A stretch of 64,000 nt of DNA from Mauremys mutica (GCF_020497125.1 NC_059087.1:14231925-14295924); one strand, 5' to 3'; counted from the first letter of the stretch, positions 48,358-60,905 are shown. The notes: generated from the letters alone by a model not told the origin. Numbers and translations are program-made.

Positions 48358-49529
48358 AATGTAAGATTACTTGTCCACACCAAGCATCTGAGTATGTGAA
48401 TGCTGAGTCAATGGTTCTGAGACTAGATTGGCATGTAACATCTAAGGGACTCTGTGGGTAGGCTGAAGTTTTGTTTTGCTAAATTTAGTTTCCGGCTTCT
48501 TGAATTGTCTAAAATCTTTTTTAAAATTGTAATCTGCTCATAGAGCACAACGGTTGTGCTTGACTAAACTTTTCTCCCCCCTTAATACGGTACTTTTATT
48601 TAACTTTCACTTCTGCCTGGGAACCCCAAGGGGGATTTTTAAACAGAAAATTATTATTACAAATTAATTAACTATTCTTTTCAGTTTTGTCTACTGAGAG
48701 CAGCTAAGCATTGCTGCTGATCTTCACTGCATTAAGACATTACTGATTGTCATTCTCAGAATGACTGCGAGAATGACTTTTCTGGAGAATACATAACGAT
48801 ATAAATATGAAAGATTTGAAAGGCACTTAACACAACCTATAATAAATCAGTAAAAATATTAAACATATAATTGTAATGTCAAATGCAGTTTAGACATGTG
48901 AAGAATGTGATATTATAGTGTAAATATGCACATTCCACAGACAGTAAAAAATCTTAAGTGCATCTCTGACTGTAATTAAAGGCCCCTGCTGTGATAGTCT
49001 TACTACTTGTTTCACCACAATATAGACATGAGTAAATACCCTGCCTCTAGAGTTCTTTCATAAGAACACCCCAAGTGCAATTAAACACAAAGCATTTGAT
49101 GTTTTCAATCTTAAACAATGAGTGTCTACAAAACAGCGCTGCATCTATTTGTTGGTGCTACCTCATCTTTCATAGTATGTGAATCCAACAGGCAGAGAGA
49201 AAGGCTCCTGCTGCTAATATCTGAGCTCATCTGGCTGTGGCTAAGGTTTTACTGAACAATGCTCAGCAAAGCTTCCACTTTGAAGTCGTTACTGATCCAA
49301 AGGCATGGACATGCATATTGTGGCATTACTTGTAAAGTTAGCTACAGATGCTGACATGATATCCATGCTTGAGATCACAATTGGTCTTTATAGTTTTCAT
49401 TACACTCAGGAACGTATATCTGGCTAACCTTTCAGTACACTCTGAACATAAGGCATGCATACAGAGCTGCTACCATGGTCAGAGGAACAACAATCACTTG
49501 CACTAATAAAAATGTAGGATTCAACTTAC

Positions 49530-49710
49530 TTTTTTGGTCTGTAGTCAGGAATGGACCTATCCAGTGATATCCTGTCACTGAGCTGGGCATTGTAACCATA
49601 TTCTTCGTACTTAGTCTCAGATTCATGACTGTCATCTCTCAAGGTAGCAGCCATTCCTCCCTGGCCCAAGCCTCCTGGACCTTCAACTAGTCCCATGGGC
49701 TTGGCTAGAC
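49530..49710 (-). CDS. GALNT9: GALNT9 exon 2 (stem region)
   Basis: Coding exon of polypeptide N-acetylgalactosaminyltransferase 9, a Golgi type II membrane enzyme family that adds GalNAc to Ser/Thr and starts mucin-type O-glycans. It is 181 bp: two bases finishing a Gly codon, 59 full codons, then two bases of a Lys codon. The acceptor is TTTCTTTCTAG and the donor is GTAAGT. The peptide runs from LAKPMGLVEGPGGLGQGG through YEEYGYNAQLSDRISLDR to SIPDYRPK. It covers the stem/linker just before the catalytic domain, near residues 80-139 of a roughly 600-residue family. The glycine-rich VEGPGGLGQGG and YNAQLSDRISLDRSIPDYRP segments are those I recall for GALNT9; the closest relative, GALNT17, differs here. 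The Met at the start of the open frame lies in the intron and is not a start. The membrane-anchor exon is not visible in the window. Confidence 0.93.
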
Positions 49711-50641
49711 CTAGAAAGAAAAAAAAATGCAATTGAAAGGACAGAACAGAGGAGGTAGCAATAGGGTTGTGTCGATGCGTTTGGGTTTTTTAAAACATTT
49801 AAGCAAATAATAATCTGTTCTGGAATTTGTATTACGTAAGCATAGAATGACTGGATGAAGAAGGTGAGGATCAGAGCAAATGTTCTCTCTAGGAATACTG
49901 GGTTAGATCCTCAGCTGAGGTCATTTAGCATAGGCTCAATTGTTTTCACTCAAACGAAATGCTGAAAAGACCATCCCCACTTGAGATGTTAGCCAATGAA
50001 CAGTGCACCTGGTATGTTTTATCCACTAATGTATTAATGCTAATTTCAAGAAATCAATTTAAAAACAACTATAAACACAGAGAAAAAAACCCATCTACAG
50101 CTACATTGTCAAATACATCTTCCATGGCAAAAGAAACTAATAAATAATCTCATTACATATCACAAACCTTAATGGTACGGTTCCATTTTCTGAAGAGCTG
50201 CCTATCCATAAGTCATTAAAAGTTATGAACTTATTTATATAATCTTCTGGATCCTGTACAGCAGCTTGCAAATATCTTTCAAATAATTCACAACACAGAG
50301 GAAAACTATTATAGCTAGAGCTGGTTGACATGTGCCAAATTAAGATGGTCTGAGAAAAAATAGTCAACATTTTGTCTCTCTCTCACACACACGACAAAAT
50401 TTTTAGTAAGAGGCTGAAGCTTATTTCTCCTTCTCCCTTGCATAGCAGTGTAAGGTCTTTGACAATCTTGCCTTTACTATGTAAGAGATGGAACTCTTGG
50501 GTATCTCCTCTGTACCTCATTGGTAAGCTCTGCCCTCTTTGTTTATCCTCGCACCATCACTGGCACCGCAAATCCCTAGTTAGAGATCTAAGGTGCACTT
50601 ACACAACTTGGTAGATGACAATAAGTTTGAGAGCTAAAATA

Positions 50642-50842
50642 TTAAGGCCAACATTTTTAAGTTTGGGAGCCTATAGTGAGACACATAAAGCATACTTAGG
50701 CATCTAAATATAAATGGCCTGCTTTAACACAGGTACTGAGCACTTGCAGCTCAGGTATTCAATGCCTCTAAAAATCAAGCCACTGTTAGTTAGGCGCCTA
50801 AATGTGGATTTAACTGTTGGCATTCACATCTGAAAATATTTG
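50642..50842. repeat. Palindromic repeat, type C relic
   Basis: AAGGCCAACATTTTTAAGTT, TTAGGCATCTAAATAT, then AGTTAGGCGCCTAAATGTGG and ATCTGAAAATATT. TAGGCNCCTAA motifs mark this family. Confidence 0.55.
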
Positions 50843-53539
50843 TTTTAACACTGCAGGGAGCAATCTCAATGCAATTTGGCCACTTGACAGCCACTTGAGC
50901 CTTTGAAAATCTTCCCTGGTAACTCACAAGTTCATTGCCAAGTAGCTAGTTAAGTCCCTCTTTATCATGCCCCTGAAATGCTTGATAGTCTCAGTGTGAA
51001 TCATGGACCTTAGGGTACCAGGGATGGGGGCGGGGCACAAAGAAAACACTACAGCAAATCTTTCTTGGCATGGCCAAGCCATTGAAAAATTCAAACAGCT
51101 CTAGGCAAAGAAGCCAGCTGAGTTGTCAAAATGAAGGAAAAACATGAGGATCACACTGGCAGGATCTCATTATGGTTATGCAGTATGCGTGGGAGGTGAG
51201 CCCAAGGTCTGATGGGTGACTGACTTAGAGGAAGAGAAAGAATAGGTGAGCAGGAGCAGAACTCCCCGAGGCCATGTAAGCATGGGAGGGGAAGAGGGAA
51301 AGGCTGGAGCTTTAAAACAGAATGTTTAAAAAGTGTCTTGTTTACTGAGGCAGAGAGAGGAAGGGCACAGAACAGTGATGTCTGGCTTGAGGTAGAAGCT
51401 AACTTGCATAAAAGTTCTCTAAAGCTGCAAGTAAAACAGAACTCAGAAATACACAACATATGAACAACACACGTGAAGTTTGGGATGGAGAAACTCGCCC
51501 GAGCACTCTGCCAGGGAAACCCCCAGCCCACCCATTTAACCCACTTTATGGGCCCTCTGTGATACCAGAGCAGAGACCTGGCCCATGGTGTCCTCACAAA
51601 TCCCCTTGCACTTGCACATCTGCATAACCTGTGGATATGGCAGGTGCTGGCGTCACCGGGATAATGTATCTGATAGCAATGGATGGAGTCCATGTTTAAA
51701 GCCTCATTTATTAAATGTATTGTTCCTCTCTCTAAATAAGCCTCTTAGCTATTTGCAAGAAATGAACAGGAGGGCCCATATCAGTAATTGATACACTTGC
51801 CTCACCCTCCACTTCTCAAAATCCAATTTTTCCCCTTAAAAGTAAAATCTGGGAATCAAATGAGTGTGCCTTAAAGTGGGAGTCTTGCAACAAGAGTAAG
51901 GGATCAAAAAACACAAGGGGAAATTCAAGAAGTTAGCTCAGCTGGACTGGAGAAAAACATTCAACATCAGGCAGTTTTGGCAGGCAGGCACAGAACCTTT
52001 TCCAGCTCTGACAAATGTTGCAGCTAGTCGTCTTGGTGCTAGTCCAGCATGCTAGTCCACCACGTTATGCTGCGCTGCCAAATGCAGGGGCAGAAAACCC
52101 AGAGAATGTGCTTCTATACAGCATTCTGCAGCAATATGAGCAAAACTAAACAAACGACTTGACGATCCAGAACATTTCCGGTGATTTCATTGAAGTTGGC
52201 TGTGTTTTGAAGCTATTCTTTAATTCATGGAATTGTTCAAAGTAAAGCTCCCACAAGCTACAAAGCACCTGGGACTCCTTTGTTCCTTTCTTCTGCTGAA
52301 ACATGTATAAACCTGTCTGGCTGACACTGGCCAAACTCCTACTCTGTGGGCTAGACTACAACTTGGACTGCATCCCCCCAGTGAGGGACTCCCACATCTG
52401 CCCTTAACCAAGCTACCTGAGCCTTGGGTCTGGGGGTGTAGTACCCAGTTACTCCCTCTCCAGATCAAGTGGGAGGGGAGGGATGGGGAACCGACACAGC
52501 TCTGGCTCCACTATCCTTCCCACTACTGGCCAGCGTAGCTCTGTTGGTGTGGAGGGTGTCAAAATTTGCTGCAGGTGTAGGCCAGTGGCAAATCAGTCTT
52601 GCCTTGCCCATGGATTTAGAGGGGAACAGGGCAGGCACTGTGTCTCAGAGGAGAGACACTGGGACGTCTCTTCCGTGAGAACTGCGGCTTACCCCACCCT
52701 GTGCTCAAAGTCACAGCTGAGCCTCAGTCAGTGCAGTACCCAGCATCATGGGGCACAATGCTGATTGGTGCCTCTAGGTGCTCGGCTAATAGTGATAAAT
52801 ACTAGGGGCTGTGGAGCACCAGTTAAAGTGTGGCAAGGGCACAGATTTGCCTTGTCCCCCTGGCTGGACTCTCCTCTTCCTCGGAGGCACCCATCTCTAC
52901 CCGCAGCCTGACCCTGTGGGCACATGTTCCTACACCTATCCCCACCAAAGCTGAGTGAGTGGCGCTGAGATCTGGAGAGCAGGGATGCAGCACCTCTCAG
53001 GTTTGGCCTTGCCAAAAAGTGGCCAGACGGTGGCCCGGGTGGACCTCCTCTCAACGGGCGCTGCAGCCTGAATACCGTAGCCCCTGAAGCATGCTAGCTG
53101 CTTTGCAAACAAACACACTGACAAAGACAGTTCCTGCCCTTAAGAAGTTAATGTTCCCCCATGTAATTTACCGTTTTGCTCTGTGAAAAAACAGCATTAC
53201 CCCATCCATCATGAGCTGCTATTCTTTATTACTCATCCCATTTATAGGAAATGCCCATTAAGCACCCCCTTTTTCACTGAAACTGCACCAAAATGATTTA
53301 GGAATCTTTTTCTAGAGTACATTAACCTGCTTGTAGTTATCCCAATAAAACAGCTGGGATTCTATTATTGACCAATATACAACAGTATTACAGTTTTGCA
53401 TTCTGCAAGTATAATGAGAAACTATAACCAACTATGTCTAAATACAATTGAGAATTGATTTTATCATGCCTATGATTCAGTACATGCAAATGGAGCAACT
53501 GTAACCAATAATGCTATGCCTTAGATTTTTGCTGTTGAC

Positions 53540-53900
53540 AATTTTCCAACAGTCCAGCTTTCCGTGGGAAAATGCCAATTTGACAAAATCAAAACATTTC
53601 ACAGGACCGTATACAGTTTGTTGAAATTTTCAATGGAAACGTATTGAAGCGCTTTAACAAATGGAATATTATATCATATGTATAAAGTTATAACATACTA
53701 TAGACATCAAACCAAATCTCTTGGACCTGATTGAAATGAAGTGCTTCAATCGGGTCATTACGTGTTTCTCAAAAGAAAAATAATCAGAAATTCCATATTG
53801 TGGGAAATTTTGGCATTTCTACTTTTCGTTCTGATTTGGGACCAAAGGAAATTTTGAAGGGTCTGATTCCCCTAGGAAATGGAAATTCTGAGTTTTGATG
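53540..53900. repeat. Relic of the AT-rich GAAATTTT-type hAT family
   Basis: It shares the TTTGACAAAATCAAAACATTT and GGGAAATTTTGGCATTT style of sequence with 41075-41469. The ends are not defined and no target duplication was found. Confidence 0.45.
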
Positions 53901-54337
53901 CAAGTATTTAATATGATGCAACACTTTCAAATAGACTACAATGTAAAGCACTGATCCTGCACACCCATACTCACACAAGTATCCTTTCAGAAAGCAATGG
54001 AACTACTCCCCCGAGATGCTACTTTATTAAGAATAACTATACGCAGGCTTAGACTTCTTCCAAAACACATGATTTCCAGTAGTGACTAGTGATTTTGAGC
54101 ACCTCCATTTTTGTATGCCAACTTTAAAGGGGCCTGATTTTTCAGAAGGAGGGTACTCAGCACTTTCTAACCAAAATCAAACCCCTTTAACGTGTCTTAA
54201 GTCAGGCACACAAGAATTTGAAGAGCTCATAGTCATTGGCAGTCACTTTATAAATGCTTGGCTGCAATGTTTAAGTAACTGAAAGATGCTGGAGTATGAA
54301 GGTTTCTTCTTTAGGCTTACTGGCTCACATTCTGATG

Positions 54338-54432
54338 TCAAAAACAACAGGGAGTCTGGTGGCACCTTAAAGACTAACAGATTTATTTGGGCACAAGCTT
54401 TCATGGATAAAAAACCCACTTCTTGAGATGTA
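54338..54432 (+). mobile_element. Penelope-like fragment, different subfamily
   Basis: AAAAACAACAGGGAGTCTGG, GGCACCTTAAAGACTAACAG and GGGCACAAGCTTTCATGG are diverged counterparts of the other copies. On the minus strand the core position reads CTCAAGA, so the hammerhead core is lost. Confidence 0.7.
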
Positions 54433-55764
54433 TGGAGTCAGTTACACCAATGTATGGAGGGGGTAACTCCAGCAAAGCCAATGAATTTACACCAGCATAA
54501 AGGACATAAGTTCTGGCCCACTCACTTTAGTGGTAATGATGGTTTTCTTACAATAGAAGGTAACTGTATTTACTTCTTCTAGTTCAGGTTCTACTTGTTT
54601 ATGAGCAAAATCGTTGCATCCTGAAAGGCCCAAGGACAAGAGGAATCAAGCGTTCGGCATGTAGAGAGTCTCAAGCAGTCTGTTTGCTATTGTTCTCGCT
54701 AGAAAGATGGCCAGGTAACCCTGCCCAACCATGTATAATTGTAATACTTTAGTAGGCTTTATTCCCAAATCTAGGATTTTAACTGTTCATGCTGCTAATC
54801 TGATCTCGTTCTAGAAAACCACCAGAGTTGCACTTAAAAGATACTGCTGGGTTAGGTTTTTTTGCTCTCGTTACCCCATGCTACTGTAGCCTGCTTGCAA
54901 TTATCATAATAATGCAGCAATATTGATCAATGTACAGCAGCAAAATAAATGATACCACATTGCTTCATTCTGCAAATACAATGTAAAAGTGGTTCTAGTA
55001 GCTTTAAAAAAAATTTACTATTACTTGTCCTACAGTCTCCATCCATATACTGCATATACTGCATTACTGCAAATGCAGTAATTACAGGCAATATGTTTCA
55101 TTTTTATATTTTGCTAGTCAGCAGTTAGATGTAATAATCTTGTGTCCCATATAAGAGAGCATCTATGTAGCATCTTTTGTCTCAGATGATGCCAAATGCT
55201 TTACAAATTGCTTTCTCAGAAATAACTGCATAAGCCAGGAGCATTTGCCCAGGTCATGGCCCCTGATCCATGCATGGACAATTCCCTCAGCACGTGGCCC
55301 TCCAGCATGAAAGAGAAGGGTGGGCTTGCCATCTCTGCAGCATGATTCTGCTTGGAGATGGGGTCAGGATATGAGGGCTGAGGAGCACCATATTGGGTGG
55401 AGGTGGAACCAGGGCTGTAGAGATGTATTTTGCTCATTCTTGTGTCCTGTGGTGCTTGCCTGGAAACGGCAATACAGTTCAGGACTGTATTATCTGTTCT
55501 GCATAGCTCCCCTTCATGGTGAGGAACAAGTAGGAGAGTGGGTCAGCCATTGCTAGGGAGAGTCTTAGGATACAGTGCTCCAAGGGAATATGGGAGACAG
55601 AGACCCAGTATAAGGCACAGGTTCTCCTATGTGTCCCAGAAGATGGCTCCAGGTTTGGGGCAGGTCCCACAGCTCTTTCCAATGGAGGAAAACCCTCACA
55701 CCCCTGACAGTATGATTGAGGGGGATCCTCATGCAGATGTCTTCCTCCTTATTCACAGATGATC

Positions 55765-55943
55765 CAGGCCACCATGTGAAGCCTTGGTTCAGTACTGCCT
55801 TCAAAGAGATACACTCACAGAATCTGCAGTGTCATGTCCCACAGCACCTAGGGTTTCCCCATAGAAGTCTCCCATCCAGTAGTAAGCCAACCTACTCCTG
55901 CTTAGCTTATGAGATCTGATGAGATCACACCACGCTGTAATAC
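55765..55943 (-). mobile_element. 5S-rRNA-derived SINE (SINE3 type)
   Basis: On the minus strand 55943-55841 follows 5S rRNA: GTATTACAGCGTGG, GATCTCATCAGATCTCATA, box A AAGCTAAGCAGG (55908-55897), then box C ATGGGAGAC (55875-55867), ending GGTGCTGT. The following GATTCTGTGAGTGTATCTC segment is non-5S body. The 5S internal pol III promoter boxes are retained although the rest is diverged. This is a SINE or pseudogene and not a working 5S gene. Confidence 0.82.
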
Positions 55944-58094
55944 AGTTGAGAGAATCCACAGAGCACCAAGTGCTCAAACAAGTAGATATCTCAAACTACT
56001 TGGAGCTCGGATAATAAGACTGCAGAGCTGAAAAGCCTTTCAAAGACTGGTTTTGATAAATCCAACATAATTTGCTTTATAAGTTACAGAAAGCTTATTC
56101 ACTATGAATAATAATCATTTTTCACAGATCTCAAGATGAAGATAGAAAGAACCCACATACATTTCTTTGTTATTTCAGATGCTGAACTCCTCTCTGTCAC
56201 AAACCCAAGAGACTAGCAAAAAACAAATGAACAAACATTAACACCATATTGTACAGCAGCCACTTAGGAACTGTACAATTCTAAAGCTCACCCAGATTCA
56301 GAAAATCTATGGTAAAGGTGTAAAATCAACTGAAAATCAGAATCAGCCAAAAAAAGAAAAAAAAGAATGGTAAGAAAATGCAGATCGTCAGAATACACAC
56401 ATGCCCTATCCAATTTCATAGTCAATAACAGATGCCAAATCTTCGCAGTATACACACATTACTGCATCAGTGCAATTGCAGGTATTTAGTAAGTGAAAGC
56501 AAGGTGTCACTTCCGAAATATAATGAAGGTTTTACTAGTTAGAGAAAAAGAATGCAGTGTAAGAAACTTCGCTTTTATTAGCAAAATAGACGACTCGTCA
56601 GTCCTGTGCGGTGGAGTGTGAGCAAGGATTTCAGCCTAAATAACATTGTCAGCTCCTTTAAAGGTCTGATATGAAACAGAAAGTGGTTAAGTTAAAATAG
56701 CATTTTATACTCTATAAGTCTTATTAATAGATTAGATAGAGTAATAAGAACAGTATTACTGCAGCAAGCCCACCACAATCAATGGAGAGAATGAAGCACC
56801 AGTTCTAGGCCATGCTAGCCTAGTGATTCAGGGCTGAGCCAACATAGGTGGAGGGACTCTAAGAACTTCACTTCGCTCTGAAGCCTGGATCTTTTCTCTA
56901 CAATGTTGTGTCAGAGCAGCATCTGTGGAAAGAAATAAGCTACTGGAAATATTGGTACTGGGCAGAGGTGCAATTGCTATTTATTATATGTGGAAGTTGC
57001 TCAGATAGTACAGGCTGGATAGCAGTATACAACCCTAAGATGAAAGAAAGACAGAAAAGCTCCCACCACTGAATGCTGGCATGCATCTGGGTTTTAACCC
57101 TTTTTATCATGTTCGTTTTCTTTCTTTTTTTTTAAGTTACATTTTCTTCAAAATCTATTTGCATTTTGAACGTTTCATTGCACATCAGTAAGTCACTGTG
57201 GCACGGTGGTGGTGTGGCCGTGGTTAAGGAGGCGCCGTTCGGCAGCGCAGTTGCGCACTGCAGGTGTAGTTTCAGAAACTGCTCCTGGCTGGCAGGGGGG
57301 GCACCAGTTGTGGGGGCAGCCAGATTTCTCCCTCCTTTCTCCCTGTGGAGGAACATGGGAGCAGAAGCAAGCGGTGACACACAGATACTGCTCAGCACCC
57401 ACACACACACCCATGGGGGCTGTGAAGAGGGAGCAAGGAGCAACACCAAGCACTCTGTGCACTGAGGGACGAGCAGCAATGCCAGCTGCTCCATGCATTC
57501 AGATCAGTTTCATGTGGGCACAGGTGGGGGCAGGGGTTAGGGACAACGGGGGCACCGTGAAGGGGTTGGGGTGAAGAGGGATGGAGAGCCAGGCTTCTTG
57601 CAATTTTCTTTTCCAAGGGTTGCATCTTCCTAAATGTTTTTTTTAACTAGGGGGGAAAATGGCACTTTATCTCTTTAAAAGCTTCCCCCTTCCCACCCCT
57701 TCTAGATTTTTCAATTGAAAACCTGTCTGCAATATCTTCTGAGGGAATCAATACTCTTAGACGTTAGCTTAATCGTAGAATAAAGGAGGAATTCTGGGGC
57801 AATGAGAAATTCACATAATTTGGAGCAGCTGACTTTTGGTAGCCTAATCAGTTTTTTAAATTACAAGAAAAAGCTTTTGCAGGCTATACGATAGCTATGT
57901 TAACACAGTTCAAACAAGCATTGGCTCAGAAGTTCTTCTTATCCAAAGTAGCTCTATACAGAATTTGTTAACATGGTGGACAGGAGTACAAGGCAAAATG
58001 AAGGAACAGCATCAGTTCTCAAAGAAAGCACAAGATTTGTTGTGTCTAGCAAACACTGCAAGTCTCAATTCTCCCACCTTTATGTTTTATTATT

Positions 58095-58185
58095 ATTTGT
58101 ACTGAAGTGGCACTCAGAGACTCTAAACCACAATCAGGCTCCCACTGTGCTAGCTGATGCATGGGCTCAAATATAGCTACAGATG
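58095..58185 (-). repeat. MIR-type 3' tail relic, reversed
   Basis: TATTATTTGTACTGAAGTGGCA and CAGGCTCCCACTGTGCTAGC fit the reversed tail of the same SINE group. Confidence 0.45.
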
Positions 58186-58261
58186 ATTGTTTGACAGATG
58201 ACACAATAAAAGACAGACTCTTCCACAAAGTGTTAACAATGTAGGTTAGGACAAAACACTG

Positions 58262-60325
58262 CTGATGTCCAAGTCAAACACCTGGGTTGGGGAGGGTGAG
58301 GCAATAGCAAACCGAGCAAGATGTCACATAATAAATAAAGGTCTCAGTACTGAAGTCCTCAATGCTTTTTTTGCTTCAGTTTTCACAGACAAGGTCAGCT
58401 CCCAGACTGCTGCACTGGGCAGCACAATATGGGGAGGAGGTGAGCAGCCCTCAGTGGTGACAGAACAGATTAAGGACTATTTAGAAAAGCTGGACATTCA
58501 CAAGTCTACGGGTCCAGATCTAATGCATCCGAGGGTGCTGAGGGAGTTGGCTTATGTCATTGCAGAGCCATTGACCATTATCTTTGAAAACTCGTGGCAA
58601 TCAGGGGAGATCCCGGATGTTTGGATAAAGGAAAATATAATGCCCATCTTTTCAAAAAGAAAGAAGGAGAACCTGGGGAACTACAGTCCGGTCAGCCTCA
58701 CATCAGTCCCTGGAAAAATCATGGAGTAGGTCCTCAAGGAATCCATTCTGAAGCACTTGGGGGAAAGGAAAGTGATCAGGAACAATCAGCATGGATTCAC
58801 CAAGGGCAAGTCATGCCTGATAAACCTGATTGCCTTCTATGATGAGATAACGGACTCTGTGGATATGGGGAAAGCAGTGGATGTGATATACCTTGACTTT
58901 AGCAAAGCTTTTGATACAATCTCCCACAGTATTCTTGCCATCAAGTTAAAGTAGTATGGATTGGATGAATGGACTATAAATTGGATAGAAAGCTAGCTAG
59001 ATCGTTGGGCTCAACAGGTAGTGATCAATGGCTCGATGTCTAGTTGGCAGCCAGTATCAAGCAGAGTGCCCCAGGGGTCGGTCCTGAGGCCAATTTTATT
59101 CAACGTCTTAATTAATTATCTGGATGATGGATTGCACCCTCAGCAAGTTTGTGGATGACGCTAAGCTGGGGGAGAGGTAGATACGCTGGCGGGTAGGGAC
59201 AGGGTCCGGCATGACCTAGACAAATTGGAGGATTGGGCCAAAAGAAATCTGATGAGGTTCAACAAGGACCAGTGCAGAGTCCTGCACTTAGGATGGAAGA
59301 ATCCCTTACACTGCTACAGGCTGGGGACCAACTGGCTAAGCGGTAGTTCTGCAGAAAAGGACTTGGAGATTACAGTGGACAAAAAGCTGGATATGAGTCA
59401 ACAGTGTGCCCTTGTTGGCAAGAAGACTAACGGCATATTGGGCTGCATTAGTAGAAGCATTGCCAGCAGATCGAGGGAAGTGATTATTCTCCTCTATTCG
59501 GCACTGGTGAGGCCATATCTGGAATACTGCATCCAGTTTTGTGCCCTTCACTACAGAAAGGATATGGACAAATTGGAGAGAGTCCAGCGGAGGGCAACGA
59601 AAATGATTAGGGGCCTGGGTACATGACTTATGAGGAGAGGCTGAGGGAACTGGGTTTATTTAGTCTGCAGAAGAGAAGAGTGAAGGGGGATTTGATAGCA
59701 GCCTTCAATTACCTGAAGGGGGGTTCCAAAGAAGATGGAGCTAGGCTGTTCTCAGTGCTGGCAGATGATAGAACAAGGAACAACGGTCTCAAATTGCAGT
59801 GGGGGATGTCTAGGTTGGATATTAGGAAAAACTATTTCACTCCAGTGAAGCACCGGAATGGGTTACCTAGGGAGGTGGTGGAATCTCCATCCTTAGAAGT
59901 TTTTAAGGCCTAGCTTGACAAAGCCTTAGGGCTGGTCCACACTAAGAAGCGGGGTCGAACTAGGGTACGCAAATTCAGCTACGTGACTAGCGTAGCTGAA
60001 TTCGAAGTACCCTAGTTCGAACTACTCACCCGTCCAGACGCCGCGGAAACGAAGTCCGCGGCTCCAAGGTCGACTCCGCCACCGCCGTTTGCAGTGGTGG
60101 AGTACCGGAGTCGACCGCGGCGCTTCCGGAGTTCGAACTATCGCGTCCAGATTAGACGCGATAGTTCGAACTCCGAGAAGTCGAACTCACCGCGTCGACC
60201 CGGCTGGTAAGTGTAGACTAGCCCTTAGTCAACCAACTTTAGTTGGTGTTGGTCCTGCTTTGAGCAGGGGGTTGGACTAGATGACCTCCTGAGGTCTCTT
60301 CCAACCTTTATCGTCTATGATTCTC
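58262..60325 (+). mobile_element. CR1 LINE ORF2 remnant, interrupted by MITE
   Basis: Longest CR1 copy. It contains the RT fingers region, [16 protein letters not shown] and then NQHGFTKGKSC; motif A YLDFSKAFDT (from about 58889); motif [13 protein letters not shown]; and catalytic box FVDD (59148-59159), which is out of frame with motif B. The C-terminal segment has ALVRPYLEYCIQF and [13 protein letters not shown], followed by the typical 3' region ending GACCTCCTGAGGTC...CTATGATTCTC. Stops at 58727 and 58952 and a frameshift near 59140 disable it. A MITE sits at 59929-60224. Confidence 0.92.
59929..60224. mobile_element. TTA-flanked MITE (PIF/Harbinger-like) inside CR1
   Basis: 296 bp with inverted ends GGGCTGGTCCACACT and AGTGTAGACTAGCCC. 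TTA flanks lie at 59926-59928 and 60225-60227. It is a second copy of the family at 18634, with the same internal hairpin at 60127-60175. It splits the 3' region of a CR1 copy. Confidence 0.9.
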
Positions 60326-60496
60326 AGCTCACCTTTTGCCTAGCCATTTATAGAGCTATTTTTATAATCCCTAAAAAATAAGTAAGAGGAAAGAGTCTTA
60401 GAAAATCTCATCAGTTTATATGAGAGAAGGGCACAACCAGATCCAGATCACAAACACCCTAACACTCCAATCTGGTGATTTGGTTTAGTCCAAACT

Positions 60497-60620
60497 TAGG
60501 GTGACCAGATGTCCTGATTTTATAGGAACAGTCCTGATTTTTGGGTCTTTTTCTTATACAGGCTCCTACTACCCCCCACCCCCTGTCCTGATTTTCCACA
60601 CTTGCTGTCTGGTCACCCTA
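60497..60620. mobile_element. 124-bp hAT-type MITE (TAGGGTGACCAGA ends)
   Basis: Inverted termini TAGGGTGACCAGA and TCTGGTCACCCTA, flanked by exact 8-bp repeats TCCAAACT at 60489-60496 and 60621-60628. It carries internal TCCTGATTTT motifs. The short size and exact duplication indicate a non-autonomous DNA element. Confidence 0.92.
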
Positions 60621-60687
60621 TCCAAACTCCAGACTGAATTAATATATATTTTAGCATAGAGACCCAGAATAGATTTAATAATGAGGA

Positions 60688-60905
60688 GGGTGGGATGGTG
60701 CAGTAGTCATTTCAGGGAAAGGGCGTCAGAATGCCTGGGTTCTATTTCACATTTTGCCGCTGATTTGCTCTGCGGGGCAAGTCACTTAATCTATATGTGT
60801 TTCAGTTTCCTCATCTGTGAAAAGGAAATAATACGTATCCATCTTTACAAAATGCTCTGAGTATTTTCGATAAAAGGTACTTTATAAATGCACTGAGTTA
60901 ATTAC
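60688..60905 (+). mobile_element. MIR-like tRNA-derived SINE
   Basis: GATGGTGCAGTAGTCATTTC, CAGAATGCCTGGGTTCTATT, GGGGCAAGTCACTTAATC, CAGTTTCCTCATCTGTG, with the tail through TACTTTATAAATGC. Confidence 0.85.

Larger units (their letters stand above)
16681..49529 (-). other. GALNT9: GALNT9 intron between exons 2 and 3
   Basis: A complete intron of 32,849 bp, GTAAGT...CAG, phase 2. It is loaded with transposable elements (hAT, Penelope-like, LTR, MITE, MIR, CR1 fragments). I see no recognisable element or gene in 16740-18540, 19860-21300, 21660-22500, 23340-24200, 24960-25570, 27300-28060, 28250-29220, 32580-33690, 33720-35330, 36440-38600, 38830-40520, 41480-42520, 44100-44490 and 45240-46960, apart from short relics and AT-rich sequence. 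Confidence 0.9.

Noticed and set aside
55841..55943. Functional 5S rRNA gene
   Set aside because: Only the promoter boxes are well preserved; many substitutions and indels between them and no terminator T-run at the right place.
57132..57574. GC-rich segment as a possible GALNT9 first exon or CpG island
   Set aside because: Neither strand encodes a signal-anchor segment or the expected end of the stem, and CpG content is not clearly raised.
58265..58954. Active reverse transcriptase gene
   Set aside because: In-frame stops at 58727 and 58952, a frameshift before the FVDD box and a MITE in the 3' region show it is a dead CR1 copy.
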